Assembly (NCBI RefSeq): GCF_932526225.1
Contig: NC_064045.1
Location: 8,682,138 to 8,746,137 of the forward strand
Source: Nematostella vectensis
Taxonomy: Eukaryota > Cnidaria > Anthozoa > Actiniaria > Edwardsiidae
Direction: 5' to 3'
DNA length: 64,000 nt
Below are positions 31,958 to 44,100 of the stretch, piece after piece. Under the pieces are notes generated by a model that searched no databases, was not told the origin of the DNA, and saw only the letters and a list, made by a program, of their open reading frames with translations. A program made the translations under genes and the position numbers. The first letter of the stretch is position 1. Each line of letters starts with the position of its first letter.

Positions 31958-32203
31958 CTATGGTGGTCCTACACATGCTCTCATTGGTTTATAAGCCACC
32001 AATACATCCCCGTAAGGGATGATCCTGGTTTGGCAGTACAGGAACTTATGGTCCCTCAAATGTTTCCATCGTTTGTATTTAGTGAGTTCGTTCTTTTTCC
32101 ATTGGAAAAATCGGGTCCGTGAGGTCCGTGAGGAAAGGTATTTTATAGGTTGGCGGTACAAGACCACTTTCACAGAAGTGAAAGTGAGCCCGAACCAAGC
32201 CAA
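31958..32203 (-). CDS. Small basic 81-aa ORF, second copy
   Basis: Counterpart of 15713-15958 with one residue changed. No recognised domain. Kept open in both copies, which is weak support for function because the copies are young. Confidence 0.3.
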   Translation of the reverse strand: MAWFGLTFTSVKVVLYRQPIKYLSSRTSRTRFFQWKKNELTKYKRWKHLRDHKFLYCQTRIIPYGDVLVAYKPMRACVGPP

Positions 32204-32680
32204 CCGCTATACTACTGCCGTGTGACGGGATCCGCTGTATGGAAACTGCTGATGGAATCTATTTTATGGAAACTATACATTTATTTCATTTTATGGAGAC
32301 TATGTTATTTTTAGTTTTATGGAGACTATATGTTATTTTTAGTTTTATGGATACTATATATTTTCGCGTGATGGGATCCGTTGTATGTAAACTGCTATGG
32401 AATCCACTGTGTGGAAACTGCTGATGGAATCCATTTTATGGAAACTGTACATTTTTTTAAGGAGACTATATGTTATTTTTAGTTTTATGGATACTATATA
32501 TTTTTCGTGCGGTGTGTGATGGTTTCAGATACAATCCTATGGTTACGGCTGTTGCGTGACATTCTTGGAATTTTTATTCTTAGGAGTGTATCTGGAGGGT
32601 CCCCGCTGGTGAGTCTGGGCATGTCTATTGTATTTAGGGATTTTCCCGCTGACAAAGTGGAATGTTCTAGATGTGCTTAA

Positions 32681-32765
32681 AGCCGAATTGCCACCAGTTT
32701 ACTTCCGGAGGTCCGACAGAAACCTCAACCGTTAAAAGACAAAATAATCTACTAGAATCCGAGAT
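32681..32765. mobile_element. TTAA MITE, truncated copy
   Basis: The left 85 bases of the element at 16436-16681, preceded by TTAA (32677-32680) and cut off by the block-B deletion joint. Confidence 0.7.
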
Positions 32766-32783
32766 TCAGTTTCTCTCTCATTT

Positions 32784-33315
32784 CTACCATAATCTGTTCT
32801 CTGATATGGTCCTCGCTTTTTTTCTCAACTGAGGTGAGCGTTTATATACCTTTTCCCGTATCGACTCTCTCATTTCATTATATTTTTCAGCCTCTTTAAT
32901 AATGAGATTGAATTCGTCTGAGGATATTTGGCTGTCGGTCAATGCTTTGCTAATAAGGCCATCGATTGTACTCAATTTAGATTTAGCTAGCAGCACGCGT
33001 TTCTGTACATTTTTCGATAGTCTCTTAGAGACTGATGCCGTCACTCCCAACCCCAGTCAACCATGTCCCAAATGCCCCAGCCGATAGGGCTACTGAGAGG
33101 GAACCCGACCCGATAGCTATTTTGTTTATAATCGACCGAGACTTCGCGTACTTCTTCCTAACTCTTTGGTTGTGTTCGAGGTTTGCGCTAATAGAGTTCT
33201 TAATAGAACAGATTTGTTGTAGTCTGAAACTTTTACCATTGTCTTCCTCGGATGGGATCGTTGGGTAAATCTGGCGACCTCTCTCGTGTGGTTTTGCTTC
33301 ATACATGTTGTCCAT
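32784..33315 (-). pseudogene. SLATT-like membrane protein, second copy, same frameshift
   Basis: Pieces 33315-33025 and 33050-32784 correspond to 18197-17907 and 17926-17666, with a few substitutions (e.g. GVVSDG to GVGSDG). The frame break is shared, so it is ancestral to both copies. Confidence 0.5.
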
Positions 33316-33327
33316 TATATTATATGG

Positions 33328-34079
33328 TTAGATAATCTCGATGTACGTTTCTTGTTTTGTGCTGTCGTACATGTACTCGACATCGCCGGATAGCGCCTCA
33401 CACATTACGTTGCTAGCGAAAAGCGCTGGGTTAGCGCCCTTCTCGGTGTTGATGTGGAGGACGGTAGGGTTTGACCCCCATACGTACAACTGGTATGCCA
33501 CAGATGAAAGTGTCTGAGGGTTATCAAATACTACACCAGTTCTCAGGTGTAGGCATAATCACACCCCAAGAGGCGCCTACTTGGTTACTAGACGCTAGAT
33601 TGTTCTACCCAGTAACTGCTTCAGGGCCACCCCCCACGCTTCGCTTCCAAGCGAAGTAGAACCTCTGGTCAATGGGCACACCACTGATCTCCGTGCAGTA
33701 TAGGACTAAAATTGGCAGTTAGTTTTACAATGTTTTGGCTATTCTTCAACCCTAGACTGATGTTAAAACCAATTACCTCCCTCCAACCTCCATTACCAAA
33801 TACTCTCAGGGGTTTGTGTATATGTTTCGCTCTGTATGAAGCTATACGGGCACTATTTCCTATATCATAGACGACCGACTCACTCACTTGATAGTTTGCC
33901 GCTATTTCAACTTCGATGCCGAAGGCATACACTTGGATTTTCTGGGGGCTTGGTGAATTATGTGAGACGGTGAAAAAGTAATGCTCCGTCAGCGGCGTGG
34001 CCAGGGTTTTTAACTGGAGGGGGCCCAAAAGAAACTTCCAAGTTATTTTCTCCTGTATTTTAGATAATATCTCATACAT
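33328..34079 (-). pseudogene. Element structural-type protein remnants, second copy
   Basis: A 136-residue open frame (34079-33669; e.g. VYAFGIEVEIAANYQVSESV) is followed by disrupted sequence and then the fragment 33518-33328 that is shared with copy 1. The 5' end overlaps a hAT-like MITE (33990-34132), so its first residues are probably not native. I do not recognise a named family; position upstream of the SLATT-like gene suggests one original gene, now broken. Confidence 0.35.
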
Positions 34080-34132
34080 TTACTGTATTTTTGGCTGCTA
34101 AAAAGGGGGGGCACACCCTGGCTACGCCCCTG
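33990..34132. mobile_element. 143-bp hAT-like MITE
   Basis: Ends CAGCGGCGTGGCCAGGG (33990-34006) and CCCTGGCTACGCCCCTG (34116-34132) are near-perfect inverted repeats of the hAT type. The right half also occurs at about 18401-18510 in copy 1, where the left end is deleted. No matching 8-base flank was seen. Confidence 0.6.
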
Positions 34133-34210
34133 TCCATGTAAAAAATAGGCAACTCAACTGCAAATGCACGCTGGCATGTCAAAAATGCCTGTTTATTCTA
34201 GAAATTTTAT

Positions 34211-35173
34211 TGACCTGGAATTGATTTGTTTGGCTTCGGGGTGAAAAGACTTATAAAAAACCATCTGACTTTGGGGAGAGGACTGGCCCTCCCCTCGTGA
34301 ATTTTCCCTGGATCTCCCAGAATGCTTTGCAATACGTAAAGGCATCTTCGTGGTTTTACAAGCCTTCAAGGAGTGGACATTGTGTCTTGACGCCATGGAA
34401 ATGAACCTGGAGGATCAGAATAAAGGTATCTATTTGTGTCTTGAGCTGTGTTTGCTGATCTCTCTCCCTTGTGTTGTATTTTGAGCGTTTTATTGAGAGG
34501 GGTGATTCTGCTTTTCTTTCCTTGTTCGATTTGAAATTTGTCAAAGAACCTGTACTATTATTTGGCTTAAGAGTAGTTGCCAACACCTTGGTTGGATGCA
34601 TATCTTCATCTTGTTGTGTTTAGTTTGCATTTATGAATTTTTTGGGTTGTGGGTACTTCCCAAAGCCGGTACAGGCCGGTTGAGGGGTCAATGTGTTAAA
34701 CTTCTTGCCGCAGGACAACACGGGACTGCCTAGTTATTATACGGAGCATTACTTAAGAGCCAAAGGCAAGCAGCCGTTGCTATCAATAAATACAGGATGC
34801 GAGTACAGTTTTGAGTGACCCATTGGGGTGGGAGGGGCTGATGGGTACCGTATACCAGAACACAAGCACAGCATTCGAAACGGTATCACTTTTTATTGCA
34901 TTTTTCATAAAGAATGGGCGTAAGATCAAGTTAATTTAATAAGATTTCAAATAATACAAACTCCTTCATAGGTAGGAATAATAAAAACACAAACACCTTC
35001 ATCGTAGAAATAATGGTTGCAAAGTCAACAAGCAAGATTTCAAATTATACAAACACCTTCATCGGTAGGAATAATGGTTGCAATGTCAACAAGGTACTCA
35101 AATTGATCATTATAAACTCTAATTCAAGGAATATGTTAGTTGACTCTTAAGGGCCGTCTACACGAACAATTTT
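34211..35173. other. Non-coding region with short repeats
   Basis: A ~65-base unit (acaaacaccttcatcggtagg, then aataatggttgcaa) occurs about three times at 34950-35092. An ATG in good context at 34395, followed by gtatct, is not enough to call an exon. Confidence 0.35.
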
Positions 35174-35568
35174 ATAGTCCAGTCAATCTAGTGTTTTACC
35201 AAAAAGTAATTGCAACACAAGTAATTTCGCTCTTAAATGACAGAGTAGTATTTCGTGGGGGAACATCTCGAAATTTTACAATAAACAGTTTCTTTTATCG
35301 GCCATCTAGATTCGATTGTTATTCATGAGTACACTGGCAGAGCGATCCCTTCGGGAGTGCGTTTGCACTCCACGAATAACAATAACAATAGAAGTAAAGA
35401 AACAAAAGAAGTTGTTTATTGTCAAATTTCGAGATGTCCCCCACGAGAACTTTGGAGAACTTTTGGGATGTTGTTAAAATGTTTTTTCTTACCATTTAAC
35501 AGTAAAATTGTTTGTGTTGCAATTACTTTTTGGTAAGACTATAGATTTGCGTAGATTGATTGGACTAT
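35174..35568. mobile_element. Foldback/MITE with long inverted arms
   Basis: The left arm (35174-35300: atagtccagtcaatc ... ttttaccaaaaagtaattgc ... catctcgaaattt) is mirrored by the right arm (35405-35568: aaatttcgagatg ... gcaattactttttggtaa ... gattggactat). About 100 unrelated bases separate the arms. Indels break the pairing. Confidence 0.7.
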
Positions 35569-36000
35569 TTAATCACAAATAAGCCAATGAACGGCGTCTC
35601 CGCCGTCGAGAATCTAAAGTTCGCTAATTTACACAAACAAAACACGAGTCACTTTGCGCCTCCCATCCCATCGGAAGTAATACTTTTTAACTGATGGGAA
35701 GTTATTACATCTTATTAGAAAATATTAAATACAATTGGAATGTAAGATGTTGGTGTGGTATGTGAAATTCTAAAGGGGAACAATTTGCACTCGCATGCGA
35801 TAACCACATTTTTTGGTTTCTTTCATTTTACCAAGGACACATGTCATTTGAAATGCACTTTAGCGGAAGAAGTACGTTGATTTGTTTGTATTATAGTGGT
35901 AGGAGTGCCTAGCTAAAATAGCTAGGATATAGTTCCGTAAAGTTTCTCTGCTACGTTTTCTTTTGCGTTATCTTTTCAGATACTATGTTTGATATCGCGA
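35569..36000. other. Non-coding AT-rich sequence downstream of the SMCHD1-like gene
   Basis: No gene or clear repeat. It lies 3' of the SMCHD1-like stop codon, beyond the tandem repeats at 36040-36560. Confidence 0.3.
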
Positions 36001-36039
36001 CATTTAAAACATATCTTTTTTTTTGGCCGTTCGTCTGTA

Positions 36040-36595
36040 TTAGAAAGTGGCGCGCGTAGCTAATTCCTTTTGCGTTTTTTTTTTCTAGCTTTCCTCTCTA
36101 TTACCGGGTGACGCACTTGGCTATTTCCTTTTGCGTTTTTTTTTCGATTTATCTGTATGAGTATGACTGTGCGCGTAGCTATTTTCTTTGCGGTTTTATG
36201 GCGTTTGGTGTATATATATTAATGGAATGCGTGTGGCTATTTTCTTTTGCGGTTTTATGGCGTTTTGTCTGTAAATATTAATGGGATGCGCGTAGCTTTT
36301 TTGCGATTTTATGGCGTTTTGTCTGTAAATATTAATGGGATGCGCGTAGCTTTTTTGCGATTTTATGGCGTTTTGTCTGTAAATATTAATGGGATGCGCG
36401 TAGCTTTTTTGCGATTTTTGGCGTTTCGCCTGTACATATTAATGGCATGCGCGCGTAGCCATTTTCTTTTGCGGTTTGATGGCGTTTCGTCTGAATATAT
36501 TAATGAAAGGCACGCGCAGCTATTTTCTTTTGCGTTTTTCTGGCGGTTCGTTTGTATTAGTAGGCGGGGAGCGTAGCTTGGATAGCTGTTTTTCT
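36040..36595. repeat. ~55-62-bp tandem repeat running into the last coding exon
   Basis: Unit gcgtagctattttcttttgcg / gttttatggcgttttgtctgta / aatattaatgggat is repeated about 8-9 times; the central three (36265-36410) are nearly perfect. The rightmost unit (about 36520-36580) is the coding end of the SMCHD1-like gene (its PPTNTNEPPEKRKRK tail read in reverse). Confidence 0.8.
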
Positions 36596-39500
36596 AGCGC
36601 AGTAATTTGCGGAGTGAGAGACGCACGCGTCCTTTTCTGTCGATCCTCTGCCTGTTTGACCACCTCTACGTCGTTGTCGAATTCTTGCAGCGCCTCGCTC
36701 AGGTCTTGTAGGTACCTCTGCGTCTCGTTGAGCTCCCTGTTAAAGAGATACACGAGAGCTGAGAATAACAATCAATGAATGTTTTTTTTGTTAATGGACC
36801 AAAAAAAGACCAAAAGAGCACACGAACACTTCTTTTACTGAGATAGCGACCAGTAAAAACGTAGTAAAGTTTTAGAAACTTAGGTTACGTGAAATTCTTG
36901 ACTGAAAAATTCTGGCGAAAAAAATCGAAGAGGGCTCCCAAATATATGCAATGTCCTAAAAAGAAATGATCCATTCGAGCTGAAGAGACGACGGTTTCGA
37001 AGAGCAAAATTGGATTAAGATTAAGATTAATTTGAGATAGATTATAAGTAGCTTACAGAAGTAGGGGTTTTCGGTGTGGATGGTCGGAGATAAAGGTAAG
37101 GGGGGAGGGTGGGGGGGGGGAAGACTAAAACAGCATTAAAAAATAAACACCAAAACTCATAAATGAGAACAATTTTTAAAGAACGTAGATCAGTTAACTT
37201 GATTATTTATTGTAATTTTCTCAGTTGCTCGCGTGATTTTGATCTATTTTGCAGTTTTGCGACATAAAAATACAATAATTTTTCTTAGAACTTTCAACAC
37301 TTCCTCTAAGGGACATACCACAGTTGCGGCAGTTGTTTGAAAGACATCTGTCTATTATGGTTCAAATTCAGCCCTCACCTGAAATGAGGCTGCTCTGCTG
37401 GGGGTAACGCCCCAAAAGTGAACTTCAGATTGTCCAGTCTCTGCGGGCAGCGTTTCTTAGGATCCATGAGACCATCAGACGCAATCACGTGCCCATCACG
37501 TGTCAGTATGGTTGGGCATGGAAAGCGCATGCGCACTAAATGTTCCCGGTAAACCTGTAAACGCAATAATTGTTTACCGATAGTGAGAATAGAATTCATT
37601 TTATTTTTTGCCTTTCCCCGAAAGCAGTACCCCCTTTGTCTTTACTATACAGGTTATAGGTAAGCCTATGTGTTAAATAAAGTTAAGCCTACGTGTATAT
37701 GGTACCGCTGCGAACAGCTGAACAGAAAATAAAGGGAGTAATTGCACGACATGACAACCCCCCTCCCTAACATGCGTGCAAATGTTGGCTGTTTTGGCCT
37801 ATAGTGCTAGCGAGCTCTACACGAGGCTTCTAAGCATTAACAAAAATAACAACAACATCGACAACAACAACGACGACAGTAAAGGACAACAGCAACGGCC
37901 TGACGAAAGGCAGAAAGGCTAATATATTTTCCCAACATTCTTATTTACCCGTCCCGATCGCAAGACATCGATGATCATGGCCTAAGCAAGTAAGGCTTAT
38001 ATAATGATACCCCATCAATATCTACCCGTCCTGAGCGCAAGTCATCGATGACCATGGTCTAAGCAAGTAAGGCTTATATAATAATACCCCATCAATATCT
38101 ACCCGTCCTGAGCACAAGTCATCGATTACCATGGTCTAAGCAAGTAAGGCTTATATAATAATACCCCATCAATATCTACCCGTCCTGAGCGCAAGTCATC
38201 GATTACCATGGTCTAAGCAAGTAAGGCTTATATAATAATACCCCATCAATATCTACCCGTCCTGAGCGCAAGTCATCGATTACCATGGTCTAAGCAAGGA
38301 AGGCTTATATAATAATAACCAATCAATATCTACCCGTCCTGAGCGCAAGTCATCGATTACCATGGTCTAAGCAATTGGAAGGCTTATATAATAATACCCC
38401 ATCAATATCTACCCGTCCTGAGCGCAAGTCATCGATTACCATGGTCTAAGCAATTGGAAGGCTTATATAATAATACCCCATCAATATCTACCCGTCCTGA
38501 GCGCAAGTCATCGATTACCATGGTCTAAGCAATTGGAAGGCTTATATAATAATACCCCATCAATATTTACCTGTCCTGAGCGCAAGTCATCGATGACCAT
38601 GGTCTTGCTCAGCAAAGACCAGAAAAGCGTGCTGCGAAGGTAGCCATTGGACGAGGAGAACTCGAGCAAGTTGATGGCGAATTGGATAGAGCTGGAGAAG
38701 TTTGCAGGCGGCTGAGGGAATTCTGAGGGCGGCAACAAAGTTGATCATTCTTTTTAAATCAATAAATGATGTTGACTGAACCGGAAGAGATAAAAAGACA
38801 AGGAAAAATGGCTAGGCGCCTACACGTCTTTGTTTACGCGTATTACAACCAACCAGTTCCTTCTAAATCCCAAGCCAAACAAGAATTTTTATGTCCTTGT
38901 GATTATTTCTGTGGATGATGTCACGGATACATGCACGCGCACATAGTTTAGCTGTCGCTTTAATCTTACCCTTCTCAGGGTTCCAGAAGTTCTTGCACCC
39001 CTAGAACCTTTCTGAAGCATGGCAACGGCTAGTCTTTGACAGGGTAGAGTTACCCTGACGCTTACCTAGTGGAAGAACCCGGCCATCTGATCCGTCGAAG
39101 TTCTTCTTGTTGAAAGGTAGTAGCGTGTCCTCGCAGTAGGCGGCGCAATTGGCGTCGTACACCTTGCGCTGCTGCTGAATGGTACTGGTGAGTGCCACGC
39201 CCATCTTATGCTGGAGGTACCAGGACAATAAACGGGACAAGTCGGGGTCCGACACATAGGCCAGCTCGGCGACGATACCTACATGTACAAGGAAAATAGG
39301 ATTTGGAGCCATAACTCCTGTGCATGCGGAGGGTATATGACAGAGCTGTAAGTAAGCCTCAAAATATTGGGGAGGGTGGGTCGCTGGCTTGATACAGAAA
39401 TATTAAGAAAATATTGGAAGCACAGCCACGCCCATACTGGTCATTTCTTTTATATTTTTTGAATGCCCCACAATACCCCATCCCCTGCTACGGCCCTGAA

Positions 39501-41113
39501 TGCTCGCATGGCTTTCTTGTCTCTAGGTGTGTGTTATACTCGTTATTCTTATAGAACATTTATGTAATTTTTGTGTTTAACACTCTCAAAGAATGTTAAG
39601 ACAACCCTCAAATTTAATGTACGTCGTATTCTCATTAAAAGAAGGCCGTGTGGTGTATTATGTGTTCTTATGCAGTAGCGGATCTAGGGGGAGGCTTTAG
39701 GGGGGTTAGAACCCACCTTTGGACTGCCAAAAAAAAAAATGATATGTGAAAAGGATGCCAATCCTCCAAATGTAACAAAAACAATTTCCCCTTGACCCTT
39801 TCTCGTTGAGCCAAAATCCCCTTTTATAAAAAGCTAGATCCGCCCCTCTAAAGAGATTCCTACCTTTAATGTACTGCCGTATCCTCGTCGGAGGATGCCC
39901 GTGTGGTATACTAGGAAGCCTGACACTATTCTGTGCTACCGCCATCTGTGCAAGCTGTCCCATAACGGACTGAAGTTGCTTGCTGACGTCCTGTGTGCTT
40001 GGCTCCCCACGGAATAATGCCCTGACTGGCTCGAGTTTGCTGCGTACAGCTCCTCTTCTCGCATTACATTTGTCCCTCGCTTCTCGTAGCGTCGTCTCGC
40101 ACTCCCTCAGGGTCTGCTTGAGAGGCGCCATCTCCGTCTGGATGCGCTGAATGTGTTCATCTAAACACGGGACATATATTACAAGCTGTTATCTATCTGC
40201 TCAGATGGTAATTTTGGCTATCACCCTCTCCACATCTTACCACGACTCTTTGCGATGCACACATTGCACACATGAAACCGAGGATGAGATCAAACTTTGC
40301 TATCTTGTTTATTACATTTTTGACGCCTGATCTCGGTTTCATGCGCGCGTCGCGAAAAGTTGTGGGATGCGAATAAGGTGAATTTTGCATAGTTTCCGTT
40401 GTTTTCGAGTATAACAAACTACACTAAAATAACTTTTGAGGGTCCTGAGCGTGCATGTGGCGCGTTAAGGAGCCTTACTTAGCCACATTCGTGCTAGAGT
40501 TTTCATTGGAGAAAATAACTTGAATTCAGATATTCGCCCCTTGCAAGCTGGGGGTTGGGCGGTTGTGCAACGAGAAACAAAACTAACAAGAAACAGAAGC
40601 ACTGTCCATTGCTGCTTGATTAACAAGCTAATGATTACACAGCGGAAAAGTGTAGAGATTGACAGGATATTGAGCGGGAGACAGTAGACTTGAGGCAAGG
40701 CATTTGGATATTGGACTGCTCTTTCAAAGAAAGAATGTTGAAAACAGTTCACCATTGGCGATGTGTTCTCAACAAAGCTTCGTACCTCATTTACAAATTC
40801 AACTGAAAATATTTCAGCATCAGCTGATAGAGATGAGACTCACCCGTGCTAAAGGAGAATTTGAGCACACAGCTCGAAAGCCCTTGGGCGGTGAATACCA
40901 GGTGATAGTCACCGATGTAGTTTCCCACACGTGGTTTGAGACTCAGGCGAGGTAGGCGTGCCTTGCCATTGTCTATTCGTATCCTGAGGGGAGAGGTCTC
41001 GAGGGCTGGTAAAAGCACATCAGGAGGGGTGGGGCCGGATGGCCAGGCTATCGTGACGTCAACCATGGTAGAAGCATCGGCAGTGTTTCCAAATGTGTCG
41101 AGTATTAGGAGCT
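36520..41113 (-). CDS. SMCHD1: SMCHD1-like, exons 26-31: last Ig-like domain, coiled coil, SMC hinge, tail
   Basis: Exons 40844-41113, 39864-40160, 39066-39278, 38571-38722, 37379-37554 and 36520-36736. 39864-40160 is a coiled coil (LKQTLRECETTLREARDKC). The hinge begins GIVAELAYVSDPDLSRLLSW (39066-39278), continues with KTMVIDDLRSGQ (38571-38722) and PTILTRDGHVIASDG (37379-37554). The last exon is a second coiled coil ending in a basic tail (KRKRK). The acceptor of 38571-38722 was decided by phase: TCAG|AA, not the CAG nine bases later. Confidence 0.87.
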
Positions 41114-44100
41114 CTACAGTTTCACTAAAAACGCATTACACAAAATGCTTTCATTTACTTATATGCATCATAGAGAACAACTGTATAAAAGTGGTGTTCT
41201 TCTGTCTGTACAGTGTCGGTACTTGAGTATTCTACGCTCTCATCTCATCCATGTAAGCTGGGGCTTTATAGAGCTATTAGGGACCTTTAGCAAGGAGGAA
41301 GGCGACGGCTAGGACAAGGAGATGCGTTCGCGCTCTGCGGTCATTTCAAACTGATAGCAATGGAAAAAGCCATGCATTATGGTCATAACCAGATGAAAAT
41401 AACCTTAGGGACATTTTTCACATAGTAGCGAAACGTAGTTAGAGATTACAGGCCATACGTCCAAGTCCTTAACAGACCGTAGAACTTGAAATTTTCACGT
41501 GGTGGTTTCATGAAAAACGGCTATGCATCAGGCATTGAATGAATCGGTGACTATCATTGGGTGATCAATTCAATACTATTGTTTTCGGAAGCAGTTGTCC
41601 AAGTTGCTGTAAAAGTCCCTATTATTGTCATTTCACGCTAGTTGTCGATAAAAGATCACGTACCCGCGTCCCGGCCGCGGTAGAATGGTGCGACCGCGAA
41701 GATCCGCAGTACTGGAGGCGGAAAGCAAGGCGCTCTCTTCAGAAGGGAGACTAACGGATAATTCTTTGGCTGGACCTACGAAAAATCCAGTAAAATCTCA
41801 TGACAACACCAAATAAAAGGACTACATAGATAAGAAAGGGTGCAATTTTCATTACGTACATATTGTTTGGTAAAATTTTATTCTAAGGTCGGTTGTTCTT
41901 TCACTCGTGAAAAATGAGCAAAAAACTATATTTCAGAAAAAAAAACTATATTTAGTACTTAACTGACCTATGTACTTAGCTACTTAAAGCCGCATAGACA
42001 CCAGTTTACTTCCGGAGGTCCGACAGAAACCTCAACCGTTAAAAGACAAAAGAATCTATTCAAATACGAGATATTAAACAGGCCATCCGCTCTAAATTAT
42101 AAATCACATCCTCACAGAAACTTCCAATATACACACTGCTTTCAATATTTTGAAATATTTTTCGCGTTTTCCGTTAAAAATCATCGGATATTGTTACGTA
42201 ATCGACCGGGAAGAAAACATGTGACAATGCGGCTTTAAGTCTGCACATTAATCCAGGATCGAATTGAGCTAGAAGTTATCTTAGTTACGCATTGAATATA
42301 AATTATAAAAATACACTCTTTTTTTAATAAGAACCTTTTTTATAAGAACGCCAACCTTTTTTATAAGAACGCCAACACCAAATTCTAAGAACATGCCGAA
42401 GCAAAGATAGCAGCAACATATTGCTTTTTTAGTCTTATGTGTTCTAAAATGCAGTGTTAAATTGTGTTCATTAATTAATAACAACCGTAAATATTATTTT
42501 GCTATAAATCATTTGTATTATTCTCCTTCTAATAATTCATTGGTAACTATATTTTATAAGCGCGAAATTTTCAGAACATCGTTAAGAAAATTCTCAGCCT
42601 TAAAATGCTCCAAAAATAAGAACGGCCCAGCCTCAATTGAAAATTTGACGTTCTCCTCTAAAAGAGGTAATTGATCGGCTCTTCTCGTTTCATGCCCCTT
42701 AGACTTTGGGTAATGAAATGTTGTCCGATGAACAATCTATAATTAATTCTAAAATTAAAAAAAGAAGTATTCAAATTGTCAAAATAACAATTTAAAAAAA
42801 ATCGGAAAATAAATTTTGTAACATGGTGCATTTCGTTAGACATTCGTATAAATTAGTTTGGGAACAGGACAAGTAACGTTGTCGTTTTCTCAAAAGTACC
42901 TGGGAAAACTTTAAATTTGACCTCTGCACTACGAACAAGATGCTCCGAGGAGGGTAGCATGGCCTCCAAGCGGCTTCGATACTCGGTGAACAGGCAACAG
43001 ACACTCCATTGCCCCGCCTGCTCCACATACCTCCCCCCATGGGGAAGGAAGCTGACCACGCCTTCATTGTTCTGCGTGGGCTTCCGGTACACTGTTGACC
43101 CGTTTATAACGTTCCCATCTGGCTTGCGTACTTCGAGGGATAAATGGTCCCGCGCGTCCACTGGGACATTGTCCTCCGTTTGGCATGTGATCTATTGAAA
43201 GAGGCGCAAAGCTAATGTGTAGCAGTCAGGGCTAACTTGGCATTGAAGCGACACTTAAGGTAACAGTCAATGCGAAATATCTAAAATAACCATCCAACTG
43301 TATCAAACGGCCTTTGTTACCTGAGTTAATAACAACAAAGGTGGTTTAAACTTCTCACATTTAGCGAAAGGGATTGAAACTAGTACTTTTAGGTTTACCT
43401 CAAGTGTTTACCTTAAGTGTGGGGTAGTTATTTCCTGCGATACAACCATCGTCCTCGACTGATACTAATACTGCAGTTACCCGGTTACTCTTCTCTACAT
43501 TGACCCGCACGAATGCGGCCTAAAACACAAAACAACTATTGTAAAAAAACAACAACAGATATTCAAGTAGCTATCAGACTGAAATAACAAATGTGAGAAA
43601 ATTCTTATTGCGTTTTTTTCGATCGAATTTGATAAAGAAAGTATAAAACTCTAAGATGGGTTTCTTCGAGATTCCATCACACGAGATTTCATCATTTGTC
43701 TCCCATTATTATACGGCTAACTAAGGCACTATAAAGATTGTTATTATTCTAAGGCCGCAGCTTACGCTAACCCCAAAGCATCAATTTCCACCCATTAATT
43801 CAAGAAAAAAGACGTTGCAAATGAACTCACCTGCAGTTGGCGATGATCAGAGCTGTGGATTTTTATCTTCACCTCGTGGTCTGGCTTGCCAGAACACCGG
43901 AGTGCATTAGACACGAAGATGGCCTCCCCAGAATCACGTGTCTTCTTGGTGACCTTGATGAAACAGACAAAGGTCAAAAAGGCAACACTCACTCAGTTTA
44001 CATGCTATGAAAGGGGGGTAACAGGTGGTTTCGGTGGTTTCGCCCACGCATCAAGAGTTACTTCGCCCACGCATCTAGAGTTACTTCGCCCACGCATCTA

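Larger units (their letters stand above)
31668..34210. mobile_element. Block B, copy 2
   Basis: Matches 15421-16520 (as 31668-32765), 17648-18400 (as 32766-33518) and 18401-18596 (as 34021-34205). It lacks the VLTF3-like gene and its MITE insertion. It keeps about 500 bases (33519-34020) that are deleted from copy 1. The left deletion joint (32765/32766) falls inside the TTAA-flanked MITE. Confidence 0.7.

Noticed and set aside
34395..34426. Possible first exon (ATG in good context followed by a GT donor)
   Set aside because: Only ten codons, no downstream exon found, no domain.
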